A DNA stretch of 64,000 nt, from contig JAQGNY010000048.1 in NCBI GenBank assembly GCA_028293825.1, positions 83,117-147,116 of the forward strand, in the 5' to 3' direction. Of the stretch, positions 38,115 through 52,405 are shown piece after piece; position 1 is the stretch's first letter, and each line of letters opens with the position of its first letter. The notes beneath the pieces were generated by a model that ran no database searches, was not told where the DNA came from, and was given only the letters and a program-made list of their open reading frames with translations. This DNA comes from Verrucomicrobiaceae bacterium. GTDB lineage: Bacteria > Pseudomonadota > Gammaproteobacteria > Pseudomonadales > CAMLJR01. The position numbers and the translations under genes were made by a program.

Positions 38115-38785
38115 ATTTATTTTCGAACATGTACAGCGGCGTTTTGCTCGCCGGTGTCGATGAAGTTGGGCGTGGACCGCTCGCCGGCGATGTAGTCGCA
38201 GCTGCGGTAATTTTGCATCCGACCAAAAAAATTAAAGGTCTTGCCGATTCAAAAAAATTAAGCGAGAAACGCCGCGAAGAGTTGTACGGCGAAATCTGCG
38301 CGACCGCCACCAGTTGGGCGGTGGCGCGCGCCAGTGTTGCGGAAATCGATACGATCAATATTTTGCAGGCCAGCTTGTTGGCAATGCACCGCGCGGTTGA
38401 ACTGCTACATGTGCAGCCCGAACATGTAATGGTCGATGGCAATCAATTACCGCGTTGGTCGTATTCGTGCGAAGCCATTGTGCAGGGCGACGATAAAATC
38501 AAAGCGATTTCCGCCGCGTCGATTATTGCGAAAGTGACGCGTGATCGCGAAATGCAGCAGTTCGATGCGCATTATCCCGGCTACGGTTTCGCCGCGCATA
38601 AAGGTTACGGCACGCGCGATCATCTTGCTGCGTTAAAAAAATTTGGCGCGACACCGTTGCACCGTCGCAGTTTTGCGCCGGTGCGCGCGGTGTTGGAAGC
38701 CTTCGCGGCAGTTGATGCATCCATAAGCAACGAGTCACTAATTAAAGCGTCGTCAAGACGCAACGCGAAATCTCGCGAGGAATAA
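38111..38785 (+). CDS. rnhB: Ribonuclease HII
   Basis: 224 residues. Removes ribonucleotides from DNA. Catalytic acids in [20 protein letters not shown] (Asp/Glu) and in VMVDGNQLP, plus [14 protein letters not shown] and [11 protein letters not shown]. It has a basic C-terminal extension beyond the core. ATGA overlap with lpxB; dnaE starts 1 base after it. Confidence 0.95.
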   Translation: MNLFSNMYSGVLLAGVDEVGRGPLAGDVVAAAVILHPTKKIKGLADSKKLSEKRREELYGEICATATSWAVARASVAEIDTINILQASLLAMHRAVELLHVQPEHVMVDGNQLPRWSYSCEAIVQGDDKIKAISAASIIAKVTRDREMQQFDAHYPGYGFAAHKGYGTRDHLAALKKFGATPLHRRSFAPVRAVLEAFAAVDASISNESLIKASSRRNAKSREE

Positions 38786-38786
38786 T

Positions 38787-41700
38787 ATGCAGCACTCATT
38801 CGTTCATTTGCGCATTCATTCCGAATATTCATTGGTCGATGGTTTGGTGCGCGTTGGCGAGCTCGCCAAAGCCATCGCGAAATTGGAAATGCCGGCGTGT
38901 GCGCTCACCGATCTCACCAACTTTTTTGCGCTGATTAAATTTTATAAGGCCTGTATTTCTGCTGGTGTGAAGCCGATATTCGGCGCCGATTTTTTATTGC
39001 GCGACGAAAACGATGAAGGTCACGACGCGGTTGTCTGCTTGCTCGCGCAAAACGATCAGGGTTATCGCAATCTCACCAATTTAATTTCGCGCGCGTGGCA
39101 GCACGGACAGCATCAGGGTATTGCCACAATTCGCCGCGATTGGCTGGTCGAAAGTTCCGAAGGTTTAATCGTGTTATCAGGCGGACGCTACGGCGATATC
39201 GGCCGCGCATTATTAAACGGTAAAAATGATTTGGCCGAGCAACGCTTGCGCTGGTGGCAGCAACAGTTCGGCGATCGGTTTTATCTCGAATTGCATCGCA
39301 CCGGTCGCGAGGGCGAGGAAGAGTTTTTACATGCGGCGGTAGCGCTCGCGCAAAAATTCGACTGCGCGGTTGTTGCGACCAATGACGTGCGCTTTATAAC
39401 GCGCGAGGAGTTCGAAGCGCACGAGGCGCGCGTGTGTATTCACGAAGGCCGTATGCTCGACGATCCGCGCCGCGTGCGCCGTTACAGCGAGCAACAATAT
39501 CTGCGTAGCGCGGCAGAGATGCACGAGCTGTTCAGCGATCTTCCGGCGGCGTTGGAAAACAGCGTTGAAATTGCCAAGCGCTGCAATGTGAAGATGAATC
39601 TGGGCAAGCCATTCCTGCCTGATTATCCAGTGCCGGAAGGCATGACCATGAGCGAATATTTTCACCATCTCTCGCATGAAGGTCTCGATCAGAGGTTGTC
39701 GTATTTATTCGATGCAGCGGCACCGAGTTTTTCCGCAACACAGAAGCTGTATCGCGATCGGCTCGATTTCGAGCTCGACGTAATTATTCAAATGGGTTTC
39801 CCCGGCTACTTTCTTATCGTGATGGATTTTATTCGCTGGGCGAAGGATCACGATATTCCGGTCGGCCCCGGTCGCGGCTCAGGCGCGGGATCGCTGGTAG
39901 CGTATGCGTTAAAAATTACCGATCTCGATCCGATTCAATACGATTTACTGTTCGAGCGCTTTCTCAATCCCGAGCGTGTATCGATGCCCGACTTCGATAT
40001 CGACTTCTGTATGGAAGGTCGCGACCGGGTGATTAATTACGTCGCCGATCGTTACGGGCGCGAAGCGGTTTCGCAAATTATTACGTTCGGCACCATGGCG
40101 GCGAAAGCCGTAGTGCGCGACGTTGCGCGCGTGCAGGGAAAATCGTACGGGCTCGGCGATAAATTATCGAAAATGATTCCGTTCGAAGTCGGCATCACGC
40201 TCGAAGACGCATTTGAAAAAGAAGAAATCCTGCGCGACTTTTTAGCGACAGACGAGCAGGCGCAAGAAATTTGGGACATGGCCACGCAGCTTGAAGGCAT
40301 CACGCGCAACGTGGGTAAACACGCCGGCGGCGTGGTGATTGCGCCGTCGCGACTTACCGATTTCGCACCGTTGTATTGCGATGAAGCCGGCGGTGGTTTG
40401 GTCACGCAATTCGATAAAAACGATGTCGAAGAAGCGGGGCTGGTTAAGTTCGACTTTCTCGGCCTGCGCACGCTGACGATTATCGATTGGGCGAAAAAAA
40501 TCATCGATACGCAACGCGCGAAAATCGGTGAAGCGCCGCTCGACATCATGGCGATTCCGCTCGACGACGAGAATGTTTTTAAATTATTGCAGCGCGCGGA
40601 AACGACAGCAGTATTTCAGCTCGAATCGCGCGGCATGAAAGATTTGATCAAGCGTCTGCTGCCGTCGCGCTTTGAAGATATCGTCGCACTGGTGGCGTTG
40701 TTTCGACCGGGTCCATTGCAGTCGGGCATGGTCGACGACTTTATCAATCGCAAACACGGCCGCGCGCAGCTCGCGTATCCGCATCCGCAGTATCAGCACG
40801 ACAGTTTGATTCCGATTCTCGAACCGACCTACGGCATTATTTTGTATCAAGAACAGGTGATGCAGATTCCGCAGGTAATGGCGGGATTCACGCTCGGTGG
40901 CGCCGATTTATTGCGGCGCGCGATGGGCAAGAAAAAACCCGAGGAAATGGCAAAGCAGCGCGATAGCTTCGTGCAGGGTTCGCAGGAGCGCGGGCACAGT
41001 GCCGAACTCGCGTCGAACATTTTCGATTTGATGGAAAAATTCGCCGGTTACGGATTTAACAAATCGCACTCGGCGGCGTATGCGTTGGTGTCGTATCAAA
41101 CCGCGTGGCTGAAGCAACATTATCCGGCGTCATTTATGGCGGCGGTGATGAGTTCTGAGATGCAGAACACCGACAAGATTGTCGTGTTTATCGAAGAATG
41201 TCGGGCCATGAAGTTGGAGCTGAAATTACCCGACGTCAATGTCGGCGAATTCATGTTCACGGTGAACGAAATCGGCGACATTATTTACGGGCTCGGCGCG
41301 ATCAAAGGTCTGGGCGAAGGTCCGATCGAAAGTATTATCGGCGCGCGCACCAGCGGCGGCCCGTTTAAAAATTTATTCGATTTCTGCGCGCGTACCGATG
41401 CACGCAAAATGAATAAGCGTGCGTTGGAGGCATTGATCCGCGCCGGCGCATTCGATCAGCTCGGCACCGATCGCGCGATTTTAATGGCGAGCATGCAGGA
41501 CGCGATTCAAGCGGCCGAGCAAACCGCCAATAACGCCAGTAGCGGCATGGTCGATTTATTCGGCGACGTGGTACCGGTCGGCGATGCCAGCGGCGATGTG
41601 TACAAAAATTTTCGCAATGTGCGGCCGTGGGGCACCAAGCAACGGCTCGAAGGCGAAAAAGAAACATTGGGTCTGTATGTCACCGGTCATCCGATAGACG

Positions 41701-42269
41701 ATTACGAAGGCGAGTTGCGCCAATACGTGCCGAATCGAATCGTCGATTTGAAGGCCGATAAACCCACGCAAACCATCGCCGGTTTGATTGTCAATTTGCG
41801 CACAATGAAAAACAAACGCGGCGACAACATGGCGTTTGTGCTGCTCGATGATCGCAGCGCGCGTATTGAAGTCGCGCTGTTTGCCGACACCTACAGCACG
41901 CATCGCGAACAATTGGTAAAAGACGCGCTGGTGGTGATCGAAGGCCAGGTCAGTTTCGACGATTACACCGGCGCATTAAAAATGCGCGGCAAAACCGTGA
42001 AGACATTGCTCGATGCGCGCGCGCAAAGTGTGCGCGCATTGGAGCTGGAGTTGGACGAGCGCGATTTTCGCACTGACTTTCGCACCGAGTTTCAGCGTCT
42101 GCTCGACGGCGGTCGCAACGGCACCTGCCCGGTGGTGATTCAATATCGCCGTCGCGGCGCAAAAGCGCGGCTGCGATTGCCCGAACAATGGCGCGTCCAG
42201 CCCACCGACGAACTGTTGCAACGGCTGCGTGAACGCTATGGTTCGACCAAAGTGCGGCTGAGCTATTAA
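38787..42269 (+). CDS. dnaE: DNA polymerase III subunit alpha
   Basis: 1160 residues (E. coli 1160). Catalytic subunit of the replicative polymerase. Order: PHP domain (HLRIHSEYSLVDG at the start), polymerase palm with GPGRGSGAGSLVAYAL near 365 and the metal Asp pair in PDFDIDF near 403, fingers, tandem HhH and an OB-fold (TIAGLIVNLRTMKNKRG near 990). DnaE1-type, the usual neighbour of rnhB. Confidence 0.97.
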   Translation: MQHSFVHLRIHSEYSLVDGLVRVGELAKAIAKLEMPACALTDLTNFFALIKFYKACISAGVKPIFGADFLLRDENDEGHDAVVCLLAQNDQGYRNLTNLISRAWQHGQHQGIATIRRDWLVESSEGLIVLSGGRYGDIGRALLNGKNDLAEQRLRWWQQQFGDRFYLELHRTGREGEEEFLHAAVALAQKFDCAVVATNDVRFITREEFEAHEARVCIHEGRMLDDPRRVRRYSEQQYLRSAAEMHELFSDLPAALENSVEIAKRCNVKMNLGKPFLPDYPVPEGMTMSEYFHHLSHEGLDQRLSYLFDAAAPSFSATQKLYRDRLDFELDVIIQMGFPGYFLIVMDFIRWAKDHDIPVGPGRGSGAGSLVAYALKITDLDPIQYDLLFERFLNPERVSMPDFDIDFCMEGRDRVINYVADRYGREAVSQIITFGTMAAKAVVRDVARVQGKSYGLGDKLSKMIPFEVGITLEDAFEKEEILRDFLATDEQAQEIWDMATQLEGITRNVGKHAGGVVIAPSRLTDFAPLYCDEAGGGLVTQFDKNDVEEAGLVKFDFLGLRTLTIIDWAKKIIDTQRAKIGEAPLDIMAIPLDDENVFKLLQRAETTAVFQLESRGMKDLIKRLLPSRFEDIVALVALFRPGPLQSGMVDDFINRKHGRAQLAYPHPQYQHDSLIPILEPTYGIILYQEQVMQIPQVMAGFTLGGADLLRRAMGKKKPEEMAKQRDSFVQGSQERGHSAELASNIFDLMEKFAGYGFNKSHSAAYALVSYQTAWLKQHYPASFMAAVMSSEMQNTDKIVVFIEECRAMKLELKLPDVNVGEFMFTVNEIGDIIYGLGAIKGLGEGPIESIIGARTSGGPFKNLFDFCARTDARKMNKRALEALIRAGAFDQLGTDRAILMASMQDAIQAAEQTANNASSGMVDLFGDVVPVGDASGDVYKNFRNVRPWGTKQRLEGEKETLGLYVTGHPIDDYEGELRQYVPNRIVDLKADKPTQTIAGLIVNLRTMKNKRGDNMAFVLLDDRSARIEVALFADTYSTHREQLVKDALVVIEGQVSFDDYTGALKMRGKTVKTLLDARAQSVRALELELDERDFRTDFRTEFQRLLDGGRNGTCPVVIQYRRRGAKARLRLPEQWRVQPTDELLQRLRERYGSTKVRLSY

Positions 42270-42386
42270 CCGCTGCCAATATCGACTGTGCCGGGCTAAT
42301 CGCGTATCGTTGCGCCCACCCGGGACAGGCACCACGCCTCTGAAGTTATTTTTCAGGCACAGAGAAGCCCAGATACCAGAGAAATT

Positions 42387-43334
42387 ATGAATCCGAATTA
42401 TCTCGATTTCGAACAGCCCATCGCCGAACTGGAAGCCAAGATCGAAGAGCTGCGGCTGGTCGGCAGCGATAACGATCTCAATATCGGCGATGAGATCAAC
42501 AAACTGCGCGAAAAAAGCAACAAGCTCACCGAAAAGCTGTACACGAATTTAACCGCGTGGCAGATCGTGCGCGTCGCGCGCCATCCGTTGCGGCCGTATG
42601 CGCTTGATTACATACCGCGCGTATTTACCGAATTCGATGAACTGCATGGCGACCGTCATTTCGGCGACGACAAAGCGATCGTCGGCGGCATTGCACGTCT
42701 CGATGGCGAGCCGGTGATGGTCATCGGCCAGGAAAAAGGCCGTGGCGTGCAGGAGAAAGTGAAGCGCAATTTCGGCATGCCCAAGCCTGAAGGTTATCGC
42801 AAGGCCTTGCGCCTGATGGAAACCGCTGAACGCTTCAAATTGCCGATCATTACATTGATCGATACGCCCGGCGCATATCCCGGCATCGATAGCGAAGAGC
42901 GCGGTATTTCCGAAGCCATCGCGAAAAATCTCGCGGTAATGTCGCGCCTCAGCACGCCAATCATGTGCGTTGTGATCGGCGAGGGCAGCTCTGGCGGCGC
43001 GCTTGGCATTGGTGTCGGCGATCATCTGGCGATGCTGCAATACAGCACCTATTTCGTGATTTCGCCGGAAGGTTGCGCCAACATCATTTGGAAGACGACC
43101 GAAAAGGCGCCGGAAGCGGCGGAAGCGATGGGCGTGACCTCCAGCGTGTTGGAAAAGCTCGGCATCGTCGATTGCACCATCGAAGAACCGAAAGGCGGCG
43201 CGCATCGCGATGTCGATTTGATGGCGGCGCGGATCAAAAAACATTTGCTCACGCAGGTAAAGCGTTTAAAGCAAATGCCGCCCGAAGAATTACTGCATAA
43301 GCGCTATGAGCGCCTGATGTCGTACGGCAATTAA
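42387..43334 (+). CDS. accA: Acetyl-CoA carboxylase carboxyltransferase subunit alpha
   Basis: 315 residues. With AccD forms the carboxyltransferase making malonyl-Co[21 protein letters not shown] start, the [20 protein letters not shown] segment, [23 protein letters not shown] and [12 protein letters not shown] are typical. Placed between dnaE and tilS as in Pseudomonas. Confidence 0.97.
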   Translation: MNPNYLDFEQPIAELEAKIEELRLVGSDNDLNIGDEINKLREKSNKLTEKLYTNLTAWQIVRVARHPLRPYALDYIPRVFTEFDELHGDRHFGDDKAIVGGIARLDGEPVMVIGQEKGRGVQEKVKRNFGMPKPEGYRKALRLMETAERFKLPIITLIDTPGAYPGIDSEERGISEAIAKNLAVMSRLSTPIMCVVIGEGSSGGALGIGVGDHLAMLQYSTYFVISPEGCANIIWKTTEKAPEAAEAMGVTSSVLEKLGIVDCTIEEPKGGAHRDVDLMAARIKKHLLTQVKRLKQMPPEELLHKRYERLMSYGN

Positions 43335-43422
43335 ACGCGTCGCGTAATTTCGCATCGACTGCCGCGCTTACTCGGGTAGTCGATGCCGTTCTCCCTGAAT
43401 ATTCAATCTTAATGGCGCTGCA

Positions 43423-44724
43423 ATGAATATCGCCGCCGCTGTTGCTGCTTATCGACATTGTCGCCGCTGGTGGATCGCTTACAGCGGTGGTGTCGATTCG
43501 CATGTTTTATTGCACGCACTGGCGCAATTGCGCGATACCGAAAAAAACCTTCCGCCGCTTTCTGTAATTCATATAAACCATCAATTAAATCCGCGTGCGT
43601 CAGATTGGGCGCAGCATTGCCAAACGGTTTGCGCACAGCTCGGCATTGAATTAGTTATCGAGACCGTGAACGTTGTGCGCGACGGCGGCGCAGGGATCGA
43701 AGCGGCGGCGCGGATTGCGCGATACGCGGCGTTCGAAAAGCATGTGCTAAAAGATGAGTTACTGTTGCAGGCGCATCACGCCGACGATCAGGTCGAAACA
43801 CTGATGTTGCGTTTGTTGCGCGGCAGCGGCGTTGCTGGGCTAGCTGCGATTCCCCCTGCGCGCTCACTCGGCCAGGGCGAATTACTGCGGCCGTTGTTGA
43901 CGGTGACGCGCGCCGAGATCCTCGCTTACGCGCAACAGCATCAGTTGCAATGGATCGATGACGACAGCAATAACGACGCGCATTTCGACCGTAACTTTTT
44001 GCGCTTGCAGGTATTGCCGCGCATCGCAGAACGCTGGCCGGCGTATCGCAATACGCTGGCGCGTGTGGTCGAACAGGCGGGCGAAGCGTCGCTGCTGATC
44101 GAGGCGCTTGCGGCCCACGATTTTGCGCTGGCGAGCGCGGACGATGGCGGCTTGAACATCGCGGCCTATCTCGAATTGTCGTCTGAGCGTCGTCGCAATG
44201 TGCTGCGCTACTGGTTGCAGCAAACGCGGTTGCCGCTGCCGACGCGCGCGCAATTGCAACAGATTGAATCGATGGTCGATGCCCGTATCGACGCTGCGCC
44301 CTGTGTGCGGTGGGTCGGTGCGGAGGTGCATCGCTTTCGCGGCAACCTTTACGCGCAGCCGGCGCTGCCACCCTTGCGTGGCGATATCGATACGGAGTGG
44401 CCCATCGGCGCCGAGCTGGCGGTATCCGGTTTGGGAATACTGACGGCGAGTCGAACTATGGGGCAGGGTCTGCGCGCCGATCGCAATTATCACGTGCGCA
44501 ACCGACGCGGCGGCGAGCGTTGTAAACCGATCGGTCGTGCGCATTCGCAAACATTGAAAAAACTGATGCAGGAGCGCGCCGTGCAGCCCTGGCTGCGCGA
44601 TCGCCTGCCGCTGATTTATTGCGGCGATGAGCTCGCTGCCGTGGCGAATCTGTGGATATGCGCAGGCTTCGCTGCCCACTCCGACCAGCCCGGTTGGCTT
44701 ATCGATTGGCGACTAAGCCTGTAG
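43423..44724 (+). CDS. tilS: tRNA(Ile)-lysidine synthetase
   Basis: 433 residues. Converts C34 of tRNA-Ile(CAU) to lysidine, needed for AUA decoding. The PP-loop SGGVDS is at residues 21-26; the LLQAHHADDQVETLMLRLLR segment and a C-terminal domain (GGERCKPIGRAHSQTLKKLM) are characteristic. The start follows accA by 88 bases. Confidence 0.95.
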   Translation: MNIAAAVAAYRHCRRWWIAYSGGVDSHVLLHALAQLRDTEKNLPPLSVIHINHQLNPRASDWAQHCQTVCAQLGIELVIETVNVVRDGGAGIEAAARIARYAAFEKHVLKDELLLQAHHADDQVETLMLRLLRGSGVAGLAAIPPARSLGQGELLRPLLTVTRAEILAYAQQHQLQWIDDDSNNDAHFDRNFLRLQVLPRIAERWPAYRNTLARVVEQAGEASLLIEALAAHDFALASADDGGLNIAAYLELSSERRRNVLRYWLQQTRLPLPTRAQLQQIESMVDARIDAAPCVRWVGAEVHRFRGNLYAQPALPPLRGDIDTEWPIGAELAVSGLGILTASRTMGQGLRADRNYHVRNRRGGERCKPIGRAHSQTLKKLMQERAVQPWLRDRLPLIYCGDELAAVANLWICAGFAAHSDQPGWLIDWRLSL

Positions 44725-44815
44725 CCGGTTATTGAGCCCATTCTTCACGCTCTTTTTTCATTGCACCGTCCCCTCTCAAAACGGGCCCGAGCCGACACCG
44801 GCGACGCAGCTTAAA

Positions 44816-44844
44816 TTGAGCGTGCGGGGGCTTTCTGGTAAGCT
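44816..44844 (+). promoter_or_regulatory. Candidate promoter for pyrG-kdsA-eno
   Basis: TTGAGC (44816-44821), 17-base spacer, TAAGCT (44839-44844), about 80 bases before pyrG in the 200-base gap after tilS. The -10 match is modest. Confidence 0.35.
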
Positions 44845-44846
44845 GA

Positions 44847-48786
<3,940 letters not shown>

Positions 48787-48858
48787 GAAAAGCCTAAAAT
48801 TTGAACGAGTGGCAAATTGTGCTAGGTTTGCCACATCGGTTACCGGGAAAATAATTAC

Positions 48859-49134
48859 ATGCGCTGGCTGAACATCTTTCTGTTGTTTCTGCTCCTTGTT
48901 CTGCAATATCGCCTTTGGGTCGACGAGGCGGGCAGCTGGGCGCAAATTGCCACCCTTAAAACCGATATCGCACAACAACAACAGCGCAATGATCATTTAA
49001 TTGCACGCAATCGCATGCTCGAAGGTGAAGTGCGCAGTTTGAAATCTGGGTACGAAGCAATTGAAGAGCACGCGCGTGTTGATCTGGGCATGATCAAGCG
49101 CGGCGAAACGTTTTATCTCGTTGTCGATAAATAA
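48859..49134 (+). CDS. ftsB: Cell division protein FtsB
   Basis: 91 residues. One N-terminal membrane helix (about 4-21: LNIFLLFLLLVLQYRLWVD) followed by a coiled coil (TLKTDIAQQQQRNDHLIARN) and the conserved EEHARVDLGMIKRGETFY. Septal protein of the FtsQLB complex that activates FtsWI. Position between eno and ispD is conserved. Confidence 0.94.
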   Translation: MRWLNIFLLFLLLVLQYRLWVDEAGSWAQIATLKTDIAQQQQRNDHLIARNRMLEGEVRSLKSGYEAIEEHARVDLGMIKRGETFYLVVDK

Positions 49135-49140
49135 GCGCGC

Positions 49141-49854
49141 ATGAATGCCGGCGCCAATTCTATTTCCAGTTACAGCGCGATAGTTCCTGCCGCCGGTAGC
49201 GGTCGTCGTTTCGGTTCCGCCATTCCCAAACAATATTTGCCGCTGCATGGCGCGACCGTGATGGAACACACGCTGCGCCTGCTGCTTTCCATTTCGCAAT
49301 TGGAACGCATCGTTGTCGTGGTCAGTGCCGATGATTCGCGCTGGTGCGACTTATCGGTATTTTCCGATCCGCGTATTGTCACTGCCATCGGTGGCAACGA
49401 ACGCTGTGATTCGGTGCGCAACGGTCTGTTGAAGTTATCCGAATTAAATAGCGCCAGCGATTGGGTGCTGGTGCACGATGTGGCGCGACCGTGTTGTCTG
49501 CGCGCCGATATCGAAAAATTAATTGTGCATTTGCAGCGGCATCCGGTCGGCGGGCTGCTCGCGATTCCCGCCAGCGATACGATCAAGCGTGTCGATGGTG
49601 CGCATCAAATCGAAGAGACGGTCGATCGCTCCTGGCTGTGGCAGGCGCAAACACCGCAATTATTTCGTTATCAAATATTGCTCGACGCGCTGAATCATTG
49701 TCTCGGTCTTGGCATGCACGTCACCGATGAAGCGCAGGCGGTTGAGGCGCTCGGTTGGCAGGCGCAAGTGATCGAAGGTTCGCGGCGTAATATTAAAATC
49801 ACGCGGCCCGACGATTTCGCGCTCGCCGAATTTTTTCTGCAGGAAAAAAATTAA
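49141..49854 (+). CDS. ispD: 2-C-methyl-D-erythritol 4-phosphate cytidylyltransferase
   Basis: 237 residues. Couples MEP with CTP. CTP site AIVPAAGSGRRFGSAIPKQY near residues 14-33, VHDVARPC near 110, PASDTIKRV and the C-terminal GSRRNIKITRPDD. Adjacent to ispF (3-base gap). Confidence 0.96.
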   Translation: MNAGANSISSYSAIVPAAGSGRRFGSAIPKQYLPLHGATVMEHTLRLLLSISQLERIVVVVSADDSRWCDLSVFSDPRIVTAIGGNERCDSVRNGLLKLSELNSASDWVLVHDVARPCCLRADIEKLIVHLQRHPVGGLLAIPASDTIKRVDGAHQIEETVDRSWLWQAQTPQLFRYQILLDALNHCLGLGMHVTDEAQAVEALGWQAQVIEGSRRNIKITRPDDFALAEFFLQEKN

Positions 49855-49857
49855 GTC

Positions 49858-50340
49858 ATGCAATTTCGAGTGGGTCACGGTTACGACGTTCACCGCTTCG
49901 GCGATGGTGATGCGGTTGTTTTAGCGGGCGTGCGCATTGCACATACGCGCGGCGTTATTGCGCATTCGGACGGCGATGTTTTATTGCACGCGTTATGCGA
50001 TGCGCTATTGGGTGCGTGCGCGCTCGGCGATATCGGCCGACATTTTCCCGATAGCGATCCGGCGTTTCGCGGCATCGACAGTCGCAAATTATTGCGTCAC
50101 ACCTATCAATTAATTCGCCAGCAGGGTTTTCGCATTGGCAACGCCGATTTAACGTTGACCGCGGAAGCGCCGCGCATCGCCAAACACGCGCCGGTGATGT
50201 GCGCGAATATTGCCGCCGATCTCGAATGCGACATCGGGCAAATTAATATCAAAGCGACCACCACGGAAAAGTTAGGTTTCACCGGCCGCGAAGAAGGTAT
50301 CGCTGCGTATGCGGTCGTTTTGCTTGAGCGTGCACCGTAG
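49858..50340 (+). CDS. ispF: 2-C-methyl-D-erythritol 2,4-cyclodiphosphate synthase
   Basis: 160 residues. Cyclises CDP-ME-2-phosphate. Zinc ligands in GHGYDVHRF and [33 protein letters not shown] and [16 protein letters not shown] are signatures. Its stop overlaps the truD start by one base. Confidence 0.97.
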   Translation: MQFRVGHGYDVHRFGDGDAVVLAGVRIAHTRGVIAHSDGDVLLHALCDALLGACALGDIGRHFPDSDPAFRGIDSRKLLRHTYQLIRQQGFRIGNADLTLTAEAPRIAKHAPVMCANIAADLECDIGQINIKATTTEKLGFTGREEGIAAYAVVLLERAP

Positions 50341-51377
50341 TGGCGTTGCCTGATTGGCCGCGCGCCTATGGCGAACCTCCCGTAACGGCGGTATTGCGCA
50401 CATCGCCCGCCGATTTTTATGTCGAAGAAATTCTCGGATTTGAGCCCGATGGCCAGGGCGAACATTGTTGGCTGTGGATCGAAAAAGAAAATTTAAATAC
50501 CGTCGATGCGTCGCTACGGCTGGCGCGTTTCGCCGGCTTGCGCGAGCGCGATATCAGCTATTCCGGTTTGAAAGATAAAGTCGCGATTGCGCGGCAATGG
50601 TTTTGTTTGTATCTGCTCAATCGCACCGTCGATTGGTCTGCCTGGCAAGATCCAGCGTTGCGTATATTACGGGTTGGGCGCCACAGTAAAAAATTGCGCC
50701 GCGGCACCCATCGCAGCAATCGTTTTGTGATTGTGTTGCGCGATGTGCATGGCGACGCGACCGAGTTTTCGCAGCGCATTGAGCAGCTTGCTCGCGACGG
50801 CGTGCCGAATTATTTCGGCGAGCAGCGTTTTGGCCGTGACGGCCGCAATATCGACTTTGCCTTGCGCTTGTATGCGAGCGGCGCGCGCAAGCCGTCGCGG
50901 CAGCAAGCCAGTATGTATTTATCGGCGGCACGTTCGTTGCTGTTCAATGAGGTGCTGGCGACGCGTATTCGCGCCGCAAATTGGTTAACACCACTGCCCG
51001 GCGACGTGATGATGCTCAACCGCAGCAACAGCGTATTCATTCAGCCCAACGATGCCGAACTGCAGCAGCGTTTGCGCGAAGGCGATATTCATCCCACCGG
51101 GCCGCTCTATGGCAAGACGGATGGGCTTGCCGTGAGCGGTATAGTGGAAACGTTAGAGCGAACTATTTTCGACGCACATACCGCGCTAATTGAAGTGCTG
51201 GATAAATCCGCTGTCGAGTCAGCGCGGCGGGCGTTGCGTTATATGCCGGACAATTTAACCGGCGAGTGTGTGGCTGATAGCGTGTGGCGTATTAGCTTCG
51301 ATTTACCGAAAGGCTGTTTTGCGACCAGCCTTGTGCGAGAATTGGCGCACTATACGGTTCAGAGTTCTTATAGTTAG
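50340..51377 (+). CDS. truD: tRNA pseudouridine(13) synthase TruD
   Basis: 345 residues from GTG 50340. Makes pseudouridine 13 in tRNA-Glu. ADFYVEEILGFEPDGQGEHC, SYSGLKDKVAIARQWF (catalytic Asp in GLKDK) and PNYFGEQRFGRDGRN fit the family. Usually followed by surE, which is missing here. Confidence 0.95.
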   Translation: MALPDWPRAYGEPPVTAVLRTSPADFYVEEILGFEPDGQGEHCWLWIEKENLNTVDASLRLARFAGLRERDISYSGLKDKVAIARQWFCLYLLNRTVDWSAWQDPALRILRVGRHSKKLRRGTHRSNRFVIVLRDVHGDATEFSQRIEQLARDGVPNYFGEQRFGRDGRNIDFALRLYASGARKPSRQQASMYLSAARSLLFNEVLATRIRAANWLTPLPGDVMMLNRSNSVFIQPNDAELQQRLREGDIHPTGPLYGKTDGLAVSGIVETLERTIFDAHTALIEVLDKSAVESARRALRYMPDNLTGECVADSVWRISFDLPKGCFATSLVRELAHYTVQSSYS

Positions 51378-51488
51378 CCGGCTGCACCGATGGATGCGGG
51401 CGCCAAACAGCAACATCATCAACCGCAATATCATAGAGAGTCGCTTCGATAAGGCGACCGTTGAAAGATAAATTCGCAGGAGTCAATT

Positions 51489-52163
51489 TTGGAATCCGAA
51501 CTGTTCGCCGGGATTGGTATGACATCTCAGCGCACTCGCGATCGCATGATGCAGCGCTTGCAGGAACTGGGCATTCGAAATTTTGCTGTGCTCGATTTAA
51601 TGCGCAGCACGCCGCGGCATATTTTTCTGGATGAGGCGCTGGCACAGCGCGCGTATGAAGACAGCGCGCTGCCGATCGGCTATCAGCAAACATTGTCGCA
51701 ACCTTATATTGTCGCGCGGATGACCGAACTGCTGTTTCAGCGCGGACCGCGTCGGCGCATTCTCGAAATTGGCACAGGCTCCGGTTATCAAACGGCAATC
51801 CTCGCGCGCATGCCCGATGTCGACCATGTATTCAGTATCGAACGCATTCAGCCGCTACAGGAAAAAGCGCGGCAACGTCTGCGCCTGCTGAAAATATACA
51901 CGGTGCAATTGCGTCTGGCCGACGGCACTTTCGGCTGGGCCGACAAAGGTCCCTTTGACGGAATTTTAGCGGCTGCAGCGCCCAAACAAGTGCCGCCGGA
52001 ATTGATAACGCAACTGGCCGAAGGCGGCCGTTTGGTAATGCCGGTCGGTGAAGACGGTGAGCAGCAGTTGGTGGTTGTCGATAAAACTGCAGACGGTATC
52101 GAGACAACAATTATCGAGCCGGTGAAATTTGTGCCGCTATTGACCGGTGTAATGCGGAAATAG
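51489..52163 (+). CDS. pcm: Protein-L-isoaspartate O-methyltransferase
   Basis: 224 residues from TTG 51489, supported by AGGAG at 51477-51481; an ATG at 51519 is possible but lacks a ribosome site. Repairs isoaspartyl residues in aged proteins. PIGYQQTLSQPYIVARMTEL and the SAM motif LEIGTGSGYQTAILARM are diagnostic. Located upstream of rpoS, consistent with stationary-phase function. Confidence 0.94.
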   Translation: MESELFAGIGMTSQRTRDRMMQRLQELGIRNFAVLDLMRSTPRHIFLDEALAQRAYEDSALPIGYQQTLSQPYIVARMTELLFQRGPRRRILEIGTGSGYQTAILARMPDVDHVFSIERIQPLQEKARQRLRLLKIYTVQLRLADGTFGWADKGPFDGILAAAAPKQVPPELITQLAEGGRLVMPVGEDGEQQLVVVDKTADGIETTIIEPVKFVPLLTGVMRK

Positions 52164-52250
52164 TTTCACTTTCGGTCAGGGTAGTGTCAAAAAGTTGTTG
52201 ATATTCGAAATCAGATCAGACAGCCTGTCGATCTTGTGATCAATTTCACT

Positions 52251-52334
52251 GTTATAGCGGGCCGCGGTAAATGCTAAAGCTCGTTGGCGAATGGTCGAAA
52301 CAGGTCAAGAAAATTACCGCGCGGCCGCTATAAC
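52251..52334. repeat. Long inverted repeat upstream of rpoS
   Basis: GTTATAGCGGGCCGCGGTAA (52251-52270) is repeated inverted at 52314-52334 with only small changes and a 43-base spacer. In RNA this would form a stem of about 20 pairs, ending about 70 bases before the rpoS ATG. It may be a regulatory leader structure or an inserted repeat. Confidence 0.6.
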
Positions 52335-52405
52335 AAGAATAGAAGAGGTCGGCGGCCGTTCGGTTCCCGTTGGAAATAATTACGTAGAGATGGAAGGTTA
52401 AACCT

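Noticed and set aside
42270..42386. Possible small hairpin between dnaE and accA (CTGAA/TTCAG)
   Set aside because: The stem is only 5 bp and has no T run; not enough for a terminator call.
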